In this document: one piece after another, positions 42,146 to 49,970 of the stretch
Layout of the letters: each line of letters begins with the position of its first letter
How positions within the stretch are numbered: position 1 is the first letter of the stretch
Origin: a virus
DNA length: 64,000 nt
Virus record (IMG/VR): IMGVR_UViG_3300049856_000265
Coordinates: 21,555-85,554 of that record
Reading direction: 5' to 3' (one strand)
Program-made: the position numbers and the translations under genes
The notes under the pieces: generated by a model
The model's input: the letters and a program-made list of their open reading frames with translations, nothing else
Database searches by the model: none
What the model was told of the DNA's origin: nothing

Positions 42146-42375
42146 TTAGCTCCCAATAGCTTTCTAGCCGTTGCGTTACGATTCTTAAGCCCTTTTTTTA
42201 CTTCGGCGCGCATATCGTCTTTAACCATGGCGAAACTGCTAAGATTGAGCGATTGTTCAGCCCAGAAATCAACTAGCCAATTGGATAAGGCTAGCCGCTC
42301 TTCTACCGTTTTAAGACGATCTACTTCGTCGATAGCATTGTCTAGGACTTCTAGCATACTAAGTTTATAATTCAT
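42142..42375 (-). CDS. Hypothetical helical protein
   Basis: 77 residues, all helical and charged; not recognised. Paired with the XRE gene by a 4-nt overlap, so it might be a partner. Confidence 0.6.
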   Translation of the reverse strand: MNYKLSMLEVLDNAIDEVDRLKTVEERLALSNWLVDFWAEQSLNLSSFAMVKDDMRAEVKKGLKNRNATARKLLGAK

Positions 42376-42377
42376 AA

Positions 42378-42800
42378 TTAATCTCCTTTTTTAATAGCTT
42401 CAATTGCTTTAATAGCACTACTAGAAACATGTGTCAAGTTACGATCTGCAATAATGTAAAATGTAGGAATAGCTAAACCTAAATCTTCATTCCAATATTG
42501 CTGAATTTTTTCATATTCAAAATCTTCACTATTGCGCAATCCTTTAATCTGTGCATCGCATATCGTATGCTTTAACATTGTAGTAAGTAGTCCTGTAAAA
42601 GTCGTAACCTTAACTCTTGGATTAGCTATGTGTATTTCCAAAGATTCCGCGCGTCTTACGGGCACTCTAGCACCGTCTTTAGACGGATTATGTCCAATTA
42701 GAATCGTTATTGTATCAAACACTTTCAAAGCTTGATCTAGCACGCTCTGATGTCCTTTATGCCAAGGGTTAAAAGAGCCTGCATATATTGCATGTTTCAT
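42378..42800 (-). CDS. CoaD-like nucleotidyltransferase
   Basis: 140 residues. AGSFNPWHKGHQSVLDQA holds the (H/T)xGH motif and HVSSSAIKAI the ISSTxIR-like motif of phosphopantetheine or nicotinate/NMN adenylyltransferases. Shorter than CoaD (about 160). It could make dephospho-CoA or transfer AMP to another phosphate substrate; a second NMN adenylyltransferase is possible given the NAD genes. Confidence 0.7.
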   Translation of the reverse strand: MKHAIYAGSFNPWHKGHQSVLDQALKVFDTITILIGHNPSKDGARVPVRRAESLEIHIANPRVKVTTFTGLLTTMLKHTICDAQIKGLRNSEDFEYEKIQQYWNEDLGLAIPTFYIIADRNLTHVSSSAIKAIEAIKKGD

Positions 42801-42801
42801 A

Positions 42802-43215
42802 CTACCTCACCATAAAGTAAATCAATCCATAATGTGTTAGGTGATGCACCATTTGATCAAGTCCCAGTGCCCACCAAAATAGAGTGTTAGCTCGCTTTTG
42901 TGCATCGGTAGACTCCATATAATCCTTAGCCGTTAGTGGTTTAAAGCGGCCTAGCAAATCAGGACTAGCTTTAATCCTATCCATCGTGAAATGAATAATA
43001 CCATCCCATAAGGCTAATGTGATAGCCAATTCAGGCTTAAAGCATAGGGCAATGGCAAGAGTAAACACCGCGTGTACGCCGCTATGAGCCATTAAAGGCA
43101 AGATCCATTCGGTGCCTGGTAGAAACTTCTTAAGCATATATTTGCCCTGAAGCGGATAGTCTGCTAGAAAATGTTTAAATTGGTAGATAACCAATAGCAA
43201 AAAGATCTTATTCAT
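42802..43215 (-). CDS. DUF3307-type membrane protein
   Basis: 137 residues with about four hydrophobic helices. Landmarks: QFKHFLADYPLQ near the start, MAHSGVHAVFT, DGIIHFTMDRIKA and LDQMVHHLTHYG. These His/Asp-containing motifs match DUF3307, found in bacteria and phages with no known function. GGAG site. Confidence 0.75.
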   Translation of the reverse strand: MNKIFLLLVIYQFKHFLADYPLQGKYMLKKFLPGTEWILPLMAHSGVHAVFTLAIALCFKPELAITLALWDGIIHFTMDRIKASPDLLGRFKPLTAKDYMESTDAQKRANTLFWWALGLDQMVHHLTHYGLIYFMVR

Positions 43216-43224
43216 ATATCTCCT

Positions 43225-43374
43225 TTAATGATTTAGAAAACAGTAAGTAGGCACGTCGTAGTGCCACAATAGCCGATGCTTGTTAAGTCTAAGACTGTAA
43301 ACTAGAAAACAAGGGCAGTCAAAGGATTCAAGTTTATGCAAGTCTAGTGCGCTTGGATTAAAGATTTTAATCAT
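43225..43374 (-). CDS. Small hypothetical protein
   Basis: 49 residues with Cys and His (SFDCPCFLVYS, HRLLWHYDV). ATGA overlap with the upstream gene supports it. Not recognised. Confidence 0.5.
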   Translation of the reverse strand: MIKIFNPSALDLHKLESFDCPCFLVYSLRLNKHRLLWHYDVPTYCFLNH

Positions 43375-43586
43375 ACAAGCCTAATTTCAGATTCATAGTT
43401 GCCTGTATCCATATCATAGCTAACAATCCCTGCGCTACAAAGCTCGATAAGAAGTCCTTGGACAAGATTGCCATAGTCCTTAACACTTAAATTCATCGCA
43501 TCGCAAAGCTCCCAAAGAGGCATAGCGCCTTTTAGGGCTAAGGTATCGCGCACCATTCTAGAAGTTATCGTTTTGTGAAAGGTCAT
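43371..43586 (-). CDS. Small winged-helix-like protein
   Basis: 71 residues from ATG 43586, chosen for its GGGGGGA site. The helix-rich pattern ending in a possible wing (AGIVSYDMDTGNYESEIRLV) resembles small winged-helix proteins. Related in plan to the next gene upstream. Confidence 0.5.
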   Translation of the reverse strand: MTFHKTITSRMVRDTLALKGAMPLWELCDAMNLSVKDYGNLVQGLLIELCSAGIVSYDMDTGNYESEIRLV

Positions 43587-43785
43587 ATTCCCCCCATTGA
43601 TAACGCGATCTATATTTCTCAGTGCCATATTCTAGAACTAAATAACCGCGCATTTTAAGCTCATTAAGTTTACTATGCATTTTCATTGTATCATAATCGG
43701 GCAATTTAAGCTTAGCTTGCAATTCCTTAGCAGTCATATGACCGAAATAGATCAAACTATTAATGATTAGTCTATCAATATTCAT
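43558..43785 (-). CDS. Small winged-helix-like protein
   Basis: 75 residues; helical with MTAKELQAKLKLPDYDTMKM and MRGYLVLEYGTEKYRSRYQW, a likely HTH plus wing. Overlaps the following gene by 29 nt. Confidence 0.5.
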   Translation of the reverse strand: MNIDRLIINSLIYFGHMTAKELQAKLKLPDYDTMKMHSKLNELKMRGYLVLEYGTEKYRSRYQWGEYDLSQNDNF

Positions 43786-43796
43786 AATATTCCCTT

Positions 43797-44981
43797 CTAG
43801 CTAGCGATACGGCCTACTAAATGGCCGCTAGCTTTGTCATATACTTCACAAAACTGTTTTTCATCCGATTCAAGCTCGAGATATTCAATAGCCGTCATTT
43901 CGTTGCCGTCATAGTCTACGAAATAGAACATAGAGTCAAGTCTATGTTTAGGCACCGGATATCCGTTATCGTCTAGCAAGTCAAATGGTTCTTTAGGGAT
44001 ATCGTTGCTATCCTCAATATCTCTAATCGTTTGAATATCGCTATGGACTTCTTTAGTCGAGTCTTGAACTACTTTGAGCGCATTTTCGACCGCTACGCCA
44101 TTATTACGACTAGGCGTCGTTGGATAGGTTTTTAGATTACTTCTCCAATCACTTGGATAAGTATCATCCATATAATCATTTTGCCATGCGCTGCTACCAT
44201 AAGAAGCTTCGAATTGTGCTTGGCTGTAATAACTTTCTTTACGTGGAATAAACCCCTCTTGTTTAATCAATTCCCCATTTCGGTTAAAGGTCAAAGCCAT
44301 ATTGTCTTTAATAGCGTAGATTTTAGTATGAGTCAAGCCCCCTTCTTTAAGAATCGACTTCAATTGATCGGCATTAGTTCCAAAGGCCATAGATTCAATG
44401 CTAGGTATCCAACAAGCGTTAAGGTTAGCCGTAGCGTCTTTAATGACCATAAGCTCGCCTGTTACCTTATTGAGCGCACCAATAGCATAATAACCCGCTA
44501 GATTCTGCACAATCCCTTCTAGACCTTGCTCCGTCAAGTAATGCAATACATGTTCGGAATCATTAGTAGTGCGCTGCTTATATTCTTCGCCCATGTTTTG
44601 AACAATCCCATTATGTATAACACTCCAAAGTGAACTATTCAATGGATGCGTATTATTAAGGCTAACTTGATTAGTACTAATCCTAGCGTGAATAAGTAAA
44701 CCGCCGTTCATGATCTCAGGAATCTTGCCAAAAGCGTTAGATTCCCAAGCTTCGAAGATCGCCTTAAAAGAATCAGGCACCGCGCCGTTATTAAAGAATC
44801 GATTTTCAAAGTATTCAGGATCTAAGCACCGTTCGCCTACGAATTTATTACCGTTTAGCATAGACCAACCAAAACCGTCGTTATCCGATTTACCCATAAT
44901 CTTAGCCGATGCTGTAAGTAGTTTACTCAATTGTTTATGTTTAAGTTTCGCTGTATTGGTTAGAATCATCAATTTACACAT
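43797..44981 (-). CDS. Class II glutamine amidotransferase
   Basis: 394 residues. Cys2 is the expected nucleophile after Met removal. Family residues follow: SDNDGFGWSM, HARIST, SVIHNGIVQN and TNDSEHVLHYL, as in GATase_2 proteins such as YafJ. About 130 extra C-terminal residues are acidic and unassigned. It follows the amidoligase gene with a one-base overlap; such pairs release ammonia or amine groups for amidoligase chemistry. Confidence 0.85.
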   Translation of the reverse strand: MCKLMILTNTAKLKHKQLSKLLTASAKIMGKSDNDGFGWSMLNGNKFVGERCLDPEYFENRFFNNGAVPDSFKAIFEAWESNAFGKIPEIMNGGLLIHARISTNQVSLNNTHPLNSSLWSVIHNGIVQNMGEEYKQRTTNDSEHVLHYLTEQGLEGIVQNLAGYYAIGALNKVTGELMVIKDATANLNACWIPSIESMAFGTNADQLKSILKEGGLTHTKIYAIKDNMALTFNRNGELIKQEGFIPRKESYYSQAQFEASYGSSAWQNDYMDDTYPSDWRSNLKTYPTTPSRNNGVAVENALKVVQDSTKEVHSDIQTIRDIEDSNDIPKEPFDLLDDNGYPVPKHRLDSMFYFVDYDGNEMTAIEYLELESDEKQFCEVYDKASGHLVGRIAS

Positions 44982-46576
44982 TATGCCGCCTCACTATCTT
45001 CATGGTTTTGATCAAATGCCGCTTGTTCAGGAGTCAAGACGTTAATTCCCGCCGACTCTCCAAGCAAAGCATTATCAGGATTAAACTTCTTAATTCGCTC
45101 CATAATATAAGTTACAAGTGTCGCGCTCCAATTAAGCTTAGCAGCGTAACTTTCAATAGTCAAATCGGGCAAATTGCCTTCACAATGAGCTACTGAATAA
45201 AGAATCTTAATCCAATGTTTAATCTTAGTAAAGTTAATAGTTCCAGAATGAAGTCTAATCTCAATGGTCTTAAACTTGCTAAAAGCCTCAATATCGTTAA
45301 TGCAGCTATAGCGAGTATCTCGACCGCCTTCAGTTGAGGTACTGCCTACGTCTGAGCGGCAATAGGTGTTATTGATTCTGGACTTAGGCACCATGGCCTT
45401 GAGCATCGGCAATACTTTAGCTAGCTTATTGACGCTAATGGATGGCCGCCTTTCATGGGTTCTAAAGTCCAAGTGAACATGAAGACCGCATGACTTATTG
45501 ACTTTAGCTCCAACGTCTTTAAGCAGTTTGCAAAACTTCTCAAGATTAGACAAATCGTTAACATTAGTCAAGATGCGAGCTTCAAGAGGAATCTCGTCAA
45601 CGTCGTCGTCACAATCAATTGAGCCGTCTTCGCCTAGATTAATGCCTTTAATGCGTAATTCAGTGCATTTTTTAGTAAAGAAGTCCTTAGCAGCATCAAA
45701 ACCGCATTTAGCCTCTTCACATTCACTATGATCGCCATTTTCACAATGGCCACAATCGCCGCATGATCTAGGCGGAAAACCGTCTCGCGGCATAAAGAAT
45801 TCAATTTCGACGCCGATAGCTTCACCTTTAGGGATAGCTTGTGGAGTCTTAGGATTAGATACGTTGAAAGTCCTAGCGAAGAGTTTCCAAATATGCTCCG
45901 TTTGACGATTGAAGATTGAACCGTCCAAGCCTTGACGTACTTCTTTAGAAGAATCGCGCATATTACTCAAAGCCCTAATCTTGCGCTTTTGTTTATCCAA
46001 GCCTTGCGCCGTATAGTCTAGAGCGTCTTGCGTATTACCTCTTTGGATGAGCTTTAGTACGTTGCGTTTTTGCTTAGTCTTAAGACTGCTAGTATCGAAA
46101 ATCAATTTGCCATCTTCAAATTTAAGTAGTTTAGTCATGTCTATTTTCTCCTTTATAGGTTTAGTGCCATGAATGAATTTATTATCCAAAACGATATCTA
46201 GGAATTCCATTGGTTGCGACATTTGGCCGGTATACGTTATAGTTCCTATTTGCGTTAAGTCTAAGTTAAACAATGAACTATTTGGACTTGGACTGAGGAG
46301 CATAGGACGCATTTCGTTTCGACCTAAGTCTATAGCAGTCCGTCTAATAGCCTCTAAAGTCAAAGTATTGCCAATATCGTTAACTTCACTTTCAGCTAGC
46401 CTAGCCTCTAATTCTAAAGCTTCGTTATAAAATAATGAATCTCTAAGCCATCGGACTAGTTCGGTGCCCGTAGCCGTCATTTGAATAACAGCGCTATCTA
46501 CCCATTCGCGAGCGCATATATCGGAAACCATAAAAGGAATTCTTTGATTATTTATCTCATAGTAAATATGAGGCAT
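44981..46576 (-). CDS. Amidoligase (COOH-NH2 ligase, glutamine-synthetase-like fold)
   Basis: 531 residues. The ligase core is at about 250-470: GVEIEF (255-260), EDGSID (316-321), PLEARI (330-335), CGLHVHLD (363-370) and IEIRLHSGT. These match Amidoligase_2. A Cys-rich insert (CGDCGHC ... CEEAKCG, 272-291) probably binds zinc. The N-terminal 146 residues are unassigned. A strong internal ribosome site at 46149-46155 precedes ATG 46138, so a 385-residue form is likely too. Predicted to form amide bonds on peptides or proteins. Confidence 0.8.
   Translation of the reverse strand: MPHIYYEINNQRIPFMVSDICAREWVDSAVIQMTATGTELVRWLRDSLFYNEALELEARLAESEVNDIGNTLTLEAIRRTAIDLGRNEMRPMLLSPSPNSSLFNLDLTQIGTITYTGQMSQPMEFLDIVLDNKFIHGTKPIKEKIDMTKLLKFEDGKLIFDTSSLKTKQKRNVLKLIQRGNTQDALDYTAQGLDKQKRKIRALSNMRDSSKEVRQGLDGSIFNRQTEHIWKLFARTFNVSNPKTPQAIPKGEAIGVEIEFFMPRDGFPPRSCGDCGHCENGDHSECEEAKCGFDAAKDFFTKKCTELRIKGINLGEDGSIDCDDDVDEIPLEARILTNVNDLSNLEKFCKLLKDVGAKVNKSCGLHVHLDFRTHERRPSISVNKLAKVLPMLKAMVPKSRINNTYCRSDVGSTSTEGGRDTRYSCINDIEAFSKFKTIEIRLHSGTINFTKIKHWIKILYSVAHCEGNLPDLTIESYAAKLNWSATLVTYIMERIKKFNPDNALLGESAGINVLTPEQAAFDQNHEDSEAA
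46149..46155 (-). promoter_or_regulatory. Internal ribosome-binding site within the amidoligase gene
   Basis: AAAGGAG on the minus strand, 10 nt before ATG 46138 (Met147), far better than the site at the annotated start. It suggests two products or that the short form is the real one. Confidence 0.55.
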
Positions 46577-46578
46577 AC

Positions 46579-46764
46579 TTAACTTACCTCTTCACTAGAC
46601 GCGCTAGGAGCTTCGCCATTGAGTTTAGCCATCATAGCTAGCTCATCGGCATAGGCTTGATCATAGAGCCTTGTGAGGATTTTAAAGACGTGCTTAGGAT
46701 TCTTGGACTTGATATAATTGCTAGTTACCCATTGTTCAAAGTTAACGATATTAGGTGTTTCCAT
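46579..46764 (-). CDS. Small hypothetical protein of the amidoligase operon
   Basis: 61 residues from ATG 46764; the longer frame enters the repeat gene. Helical with a Ser/Glu tail (GEAPSASSEEVS). It lies between the repeat protein and the amidoligase, so it could be a substrate or carrier; that is inference. Confidence 0.55.
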   Translation of the reverse strand: METPNIVNFEQWVTSNYIKSKNPKHVFKILTRLYDQAYADELAMMAKLNGEAPSASSEEVS

Positions 46765-46768
46765 AAGC

Positions 46769-47323
46769 TTAAGTCCTTTCAATTGGATAATTGTTAAGCA
46801 AATCTGAAAGTGTAAAGTCCGATTCATTTTGAATCATTTGGATTAGTTTAGCCCGTTGTGCCGACCAAGCTGCCGACCTAGCTGCCGACCAAGCTGCCGA
46901 CCTAGCTGCCGACCAAGCTGCCGACCAAGCTGCCGACCTAGCTGCCGACCTAGCTGCCGACTCAGCTGCCGACTCAGCTGCCGACTCAGCTGCCGACTCA
47001 GCTGCCGACTCAGCTGCCGACAAAGCTTGTGCGTCGATTTCTTTTAAACTAAACTTAATTACAGCGGTAACAGCATCCCATGAGCGCTTATCCGTTTGTT
47101 TAGCTAAGAATAGACTTTCAGCGGCGCACCATGCTCCGAAACGGCGCATAATTCCCTCTTCTACATAATCGCCTTTAGAATTAAGCCAAAACAAATCTTG
47201 CATCGGAATAGCTTCATTTTTAAGCAAGTCTAAGAACGTGCCTTTATAGTCTTTATTAATAAACTTAATCGGATCATAACAAGGACCGAAATCAATGATT
47301 TCTTGATAAGTAATTGTTTTCAT
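46769..47323 (-). CDS. SAAX-repeat protein of the amidoligase operon
   Basis: 184 residues. A globular N-terminal part (1-103, with RRFGAWCAAESLFLA) is followed by fourteen tetrapeptides of the form SAAE, SAAR, SAAW or SAQR (about 104-160) and a short tail. The DNA repeat has a 12-bp period. Alternating Glu, Arg and Trp at the fourth position would put distinct faces on a helix. First sizable gene of the operon with the amidoligase pair. Confidence 0.75.
   Translation of the reverse strand: MKTITYQEIIDFGPCYDPIKFINKDYKGTFLDLLKNEAIPMQDLFWLNSKGDYVEEGIMRRFGAWCAAESLFLAKQTDKRSWDAVTAVIKFSLKEIDAQALSAAESAAESAAESAAESAAESAARSAARSAAWSAAWSAARSAAWSAARSAAWSAQRAKLIQMIQNESDFTLSDLLNNYPIERT
46855..47022 (-). 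repeat. 12-bp tandem repeat array in the SAAX gene
   Basis: About fourteen units near GCTGCCGACNNA (+ strand), coding SAAX. The five SAAE units next to the globular part are identical in DNA sequence; the rest vary at one or two bases. The array can change length by slippage without breaking the frame. Confidence 0.85.
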
Positions 47324-47385
47324 GTATCTCCTTTTAAGCGGCTATAAATAGCGTAAACCATTACACTTATTATGATATAGGTCAT
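47320..47385 (-). CDS. 21-residue membrane micropeptide
   Basis: MTYIIISVMVYAIYSRLKGDT, one hydrophobic helix with a basic end. ATGA overlaps at both ends and carriage of the next gene's AAAGGAG site support it, but its size leaves doubt. Confidence 0.45.
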   Translation of the reverse strand: MTYIIISVMVYAIYSRLKGDT

Positions 47386-47582
47386 AATCCAAAGGCCTTA
47401 TCACATAGCGATAATTGGTCAACTAGATGAGTTTCAACCATATACCAAGGCAAATCATAGTAATCTCGATAGCTGATACCTTCATTAAGAAGATACTCCC
47501 ATGTTTGATCGTCTGGAGTCAACCCGAATCGAAGTAATATTTTAATAACCTTTTGGCGAGTTGTTTCTTCTTTACTCGGCAT
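47382..47582 (-). CDS. Hypothetical protein
   Basis: 66 residues, soluble and helical (TRQKVIKILLRFGLTPDDQTW). Not recognised. Overlaps the upstream gene by 11 nt. Confidence 0.55.
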   Translation of the reverse strand: MPSKEETTRQKVIKILLRFGLTPDDQTWEYLLNEGISYRDYYDLPWYMVETHLVDQLSLCDKAFGL

Positions 47583-47757
47583 GATGAATCTCCAATTTAA
47601 CTTGCTTTACAACATAAAGAATCTGATAACCTTCTCCTAAGTTACTAAAATAACACTCTAATGCTTCTTTTAAATCTACAAAGTCTGCTAAAAGCGTCCA
47701 CTTATCTCTAAAACCATAAACCAAATAGACTTCATGATTGCTAGGTATCTTAAACAT
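47572..47757 (-). CDS. Hypothetical protein
   Basis: 61 residues, mixed alpha/beta (VYLVYGFRDKWTLLADFVDLK). Not recognised. Confidence 0.55.
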   Translation of the reverse strand: MFKIPSNHEVYLVYGFRDKWTLLADFVDLKEALECYFSNLGEGYQILYVVKQVKLEIHHAE

Positions 47758-47803
47758 ATGTTCTGCTAAGTATGTGATTTTAGGTTAGGGGCAGAAGGGC
47801 TAC

Positions 47804-48010
47804 TTATACTTTTACCCTATATAAGGTTACTAAATCTTGCATAGCTATAATAAACTCAGTTGAATCAATATCAACATGAGGATTAGATAACAGAGTCTCA
47901 ATAGCCTTATAGATCTTAGATATATCCATAAAGTTAACAGGTACTCTATTAAAGAATACGTTATAGGTATTATTTATACGCTTAGCTAGTTGTTTATTAG
48001 TCTTAGCCAT
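47804..48010 (-). CDS. Hypothetical protein
   Basis: 68 residues from ATG 48010; helical, basic start (MAKTNKQLAKRINNTY). It starts 1 nt after the upstream stop. Confidence 0.55.
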   Translation of the reverse strand: MAKTNKQLAKRINNTYNVFFNRVPVNFMDISKIYKAIETLLSNPHVDIDSTEFIIAMQDLVTLYRVKV

Positions 48011-48011
48011 A

Positions 48012-48206
48012 TTAGATAGCCTTCTCAATAGTCTCAGTCAAAGCTTTAATGCGATCTAGGTAATGGTCCCTTTGGAATAGCAAGTCTTTACTGATAGGCT
48101 CATATTCATTAAGCATAAGGTCTAGGCGATGTTCTAGGGCTTCTAGCTTAGTCTTAGTTTCAATGAGTAGTTGTCTATCGTAGTTAGTATCGCATGATTT
48201 ACACAT
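48012..48206 (-). CDS. Coiled-coil protein with N-terminal CxxC
   Basis: 64 residues: MCKSCDTN then a continuous charged coiled coil. Function unknown. Confidence 0.55.
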   Translation of the reverse strand: MCKSCDTNYDRQLLIETKTKLEALEHRLDLMLNEYEPISKDLLFQRDHYLDRIKALTETIEKAI

Positions 48207-48210
48207 AATA

Positions 48211-48300
48211 TTAAGCTCCTATCGTGATTATTAAGGTTAGGATGAGTATGGTCAAAGGGAATAGCCAAAGGACTATCACGTTAAGGTCAATCTTGAACAT
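48211..48300 (-). CDS. 29-residue membrane micropeptide
   Basis: One hydrophobic helix (VIVLWLFPLTILILTLIITI). It overlaps the end of the upstream gene by 14 nt. Plausible, given the many similar micro-genes here. Confidence 0.45.
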   Translation of the reverse strand: MFKIDLNVIVLWLFPLTILILTLIITIGA

Positions 48301-48616
48301 GGTCTTCTATCCATTCTATCATAGCTTCTCGAACATTGTCGCTATCATCGTCGTGGACTTCTTGCAATAGGACCATTCCCTCAACATTTAAAGGCATAAT
48401 ATCTATAATGTTTTGAGGCAAGTTACGTACCCAAACACTTTCAAAGCTTGATCTATATAAGTCGTCTGGTATAAAGCACCCTACTGCACATTTATTATTG
48501 TTTGAACCTCGATAAGCGCATCCTATGCCGTCCATGGTTGATGCCGTGCCGTCGTTGCCTTGCTTAATAGCTTCGATCATTGTGGCCTTAGTATGGCCGT
48601 TAATTGTCTTATACAT
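48287..48616 (-). CDS. Phage hypothetical protein, KCAVGCFIPDD type
   Basis: 109 residues. GIGCAYRGSNNNKCAVGCFIPDD and LLQEVHD match an unnamed family I associate with many phages and some bacteria. Two conserved Cys are close to the Asp pair. GGGAG site. Function unknown. Confidence 0.65.
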   Translation of the reverse strand: MYKTINGHTKATMIEAIKQGNDGTASTMDGIGCAYRGSNNNKCAVGCFIPDDLYRSSFESVWVRNLPQNIIDIMPLNVEGMVLLQEVHDDDSDNVREAMIEWIEDHVQD

Positions 48617-48643
48617 GGTTTAATCTCCCTATAGTGTATAGAT

Positions 48644-48736
48644 TTAGTAAGGTCGAACGTAATTGATCATGGTTAAGGCTGTTAGGCATACGCTGATTAG
48701 GCCTAGCCAAAGTAAATAATAGTCTATAGGACGCAT
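48644..48736 (-). CDS. 30-residue membrane micropeptide
   Basis: One hydrophobic helix (YYLLWLGLISVCLTALTMI). ATG has an AAAGGG site. The frame could be extended in the same phase from a GTG at about 48799 to a two-helix form, but that start lacks a ribosome site. Confidence 0.45.
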   Translation of the reverse strand: MRPIDYYLLWLGLISVCLTALTMINYVRPY

Positions 48737-48834
48737 AGTTAATACCCTTTCGGCGATAATGAGAATCGTTATCAAAATCAAACTGAGTGTTATAAGCACT
48801 TAATCAAACGATTGATTAATCTAAATTCAGCTAC

Positions 48835-49020
48835 TTAAGCAGCTAATCTCATCATTTGGAACATCTCGTTCATGTTTACTTGCGCGATATCCCTCAATCG
48901 TTGGATGTTCTCAAAGTCCGCATCGACCAATTTAGCCCTAAGTAGCTCGACCTTAGTTCCTTGATACATCGTAAAGAACACAATAACGTTACCTTCATAG
49001 TAGAATTTAGGCTTATTCAT
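48835..49020 (-). CDS. Hypothetical protein
   Basis: 61 residues, beta strands then a helix ending in Met-rich NEMFQMMRLAA. GAGGG site. Not recognised. Confidence 0.55.
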   Translation of the reverse strand: MNKPKFYYEGNVIVFFTMYQGTKVELLRAKLVDADFENIQRLRDIAQVNMNEMFQMMRLAA

Positions 49021-49116
49021 AATATTATCCCTCTTCTTTATTGTTTATATCAATATCTATCAATAATCGTACCGTGAATATCTAGTGCAATATTGATCTA
49101 ATCGTTAGACTATCAG

Positions 49117-49386
49117 TTAAGCAGCTGTATTCCTTAGACGCTTGTTTAGCATGAACCGCTGTAGACTATCCATGCTATCTAAAGATAGGATGATATCAGC
49201 TAGAGTGTGTACCTTTTTACTCTTAGATACCTTTTTAGCCCGTTTAGCCTTATCGGTATAGCTCATTACGCCGCCTATAAGCTTCACGTACTGCTTAAGG
49301 CTAAGCTCATCGACTAGGCGGTTATAGATAGTCTTAGTATCTACTTGAGTGATCTTAAGGGCGTATAGGGCGTTAAGGTCGATCAT
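49117..49386 (-). CDS. Hypothetical basic protein
   Basis: 89 residues with a Lys-rich middle (KAKRAKKVSKSKKVH). Possible DNA binder. AGGAGG site. Confidence 0.55.
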   Translation of the reverse strand: MIDLNALYALKITQVDTKTIYNRLVDELSLKQYVKLIGGVMSYTDKAKRAKKVSKSKKVHTLADIILSLDSMDSLQRFMLNKRLRNTAA

Positions 49387-49416
49387 AATTACCTCCTAAG
49401 GTATCAGGTTACTAAA

Positions 49417-49575
49417 CTAGTTACCAGTGGTCAAGAGAATAGTATAGCCTAGGCGCATCAAACGACTAATCATATCACTAGGCAAAGCCTTGGTGTATAT
49501 CCTACGCCCAATGAAGACCATCTTATAGGTCTTACCCTTGAGTGTGAATTCCCTTGTCTCGGTTAGATTGGTCAT
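49417..49575 (-). CDS. Small hypothetical protein
   Basis: 52 residues (MTNLTETREFTLKGKTYKMV...), basic and beta-rich. First gene of the leftward 34-49.6 kb block. No clear ribosome site. Confidence 0.5.
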   Translation of the reverse strand: MTNLTETREFTLKGKTYKMVFIGRRIYTKALPSDMISRLMRLGYTILLTTGN

Positions 49576-49736
49576 ACTAGGTATGTTGCATGCGCCATGC
49601 CATAAGCTAACCTTTGGATATCATAGGATCGTTAAGTAATCATGGTGTCGAACTTCTATACAGGGTATTGATATCATTGAGGAATAGATTAGACACTGCA
49701 CTAAAGATTGTCACTTGCGGCGTAGTGCCCGCGCAT

Positions 49737-49765
49737 CGTATAATGATCGCGCGTACGCGTAGCAA
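49737..49765 (-). promoter_or_regulatory. Candidate leftward promoter
   Basis: Minus strand TTGCTA (49760-49765), 17 bp of CGCG-rich spacer, TATACG (49737-49742). It would drive the leftward accessory block. Weaker match than the others. Confidence 0.4.
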
Positions 49766-49790
49766 GAAGCATGCCTGGCATAGTTCTTGC
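49762..49790. repeat. Nested inverted repeat
   Basis: GCAAGAA and TTCTTGC flank ATGCC-T-GGCAT with a 2-bp mismatch between the arms. Good operator or cruciform geometry. Confidence 0.6.
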
Positions 49791-49941
49791 AGGGGGTTGC
49801 AATAGTCGTGCCAGGGGGGGGTGCCTTAACTTTGGACAACAATTACACATGTATGCTGACACATATAGCCTATTGCCATTCTTAACTTGAGTAACTTTAC
49901 CAACGATCTCGCCAAGTAAAGCTTCCCCTAGTTTTCTTGCC

Positions 49942-49970
49942 TTGACTTTTTGAGTAACTTCGGTTAATCT
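49942..49970 (+). promoter_or_regulatory. Leaderless-type promoter with spacer operator
   Basis: TTGACT (49942-49947), 17 bp containing TTGAGTAACTT (49950-49960), TAATCT (49965-49970), then 6 nt to ATG 49977. Confidence 0.7.

Noticed and set aside
46855-47022. CRISPR array
   Set aside because: Repeat units are 12 bp without spacers and are translated in frame.
46856-47047. Open frame with CRPS/CRLS repeats opposite the SAAX array
   Set aside because: It is the antisense reading of the 12-bp repeat and has no ribosome site.
49614-49805. 63-codon rightward open frame
   Set aside because: No ribosome site and unlikely composition; it runs through the G/C-rich palindrome region.
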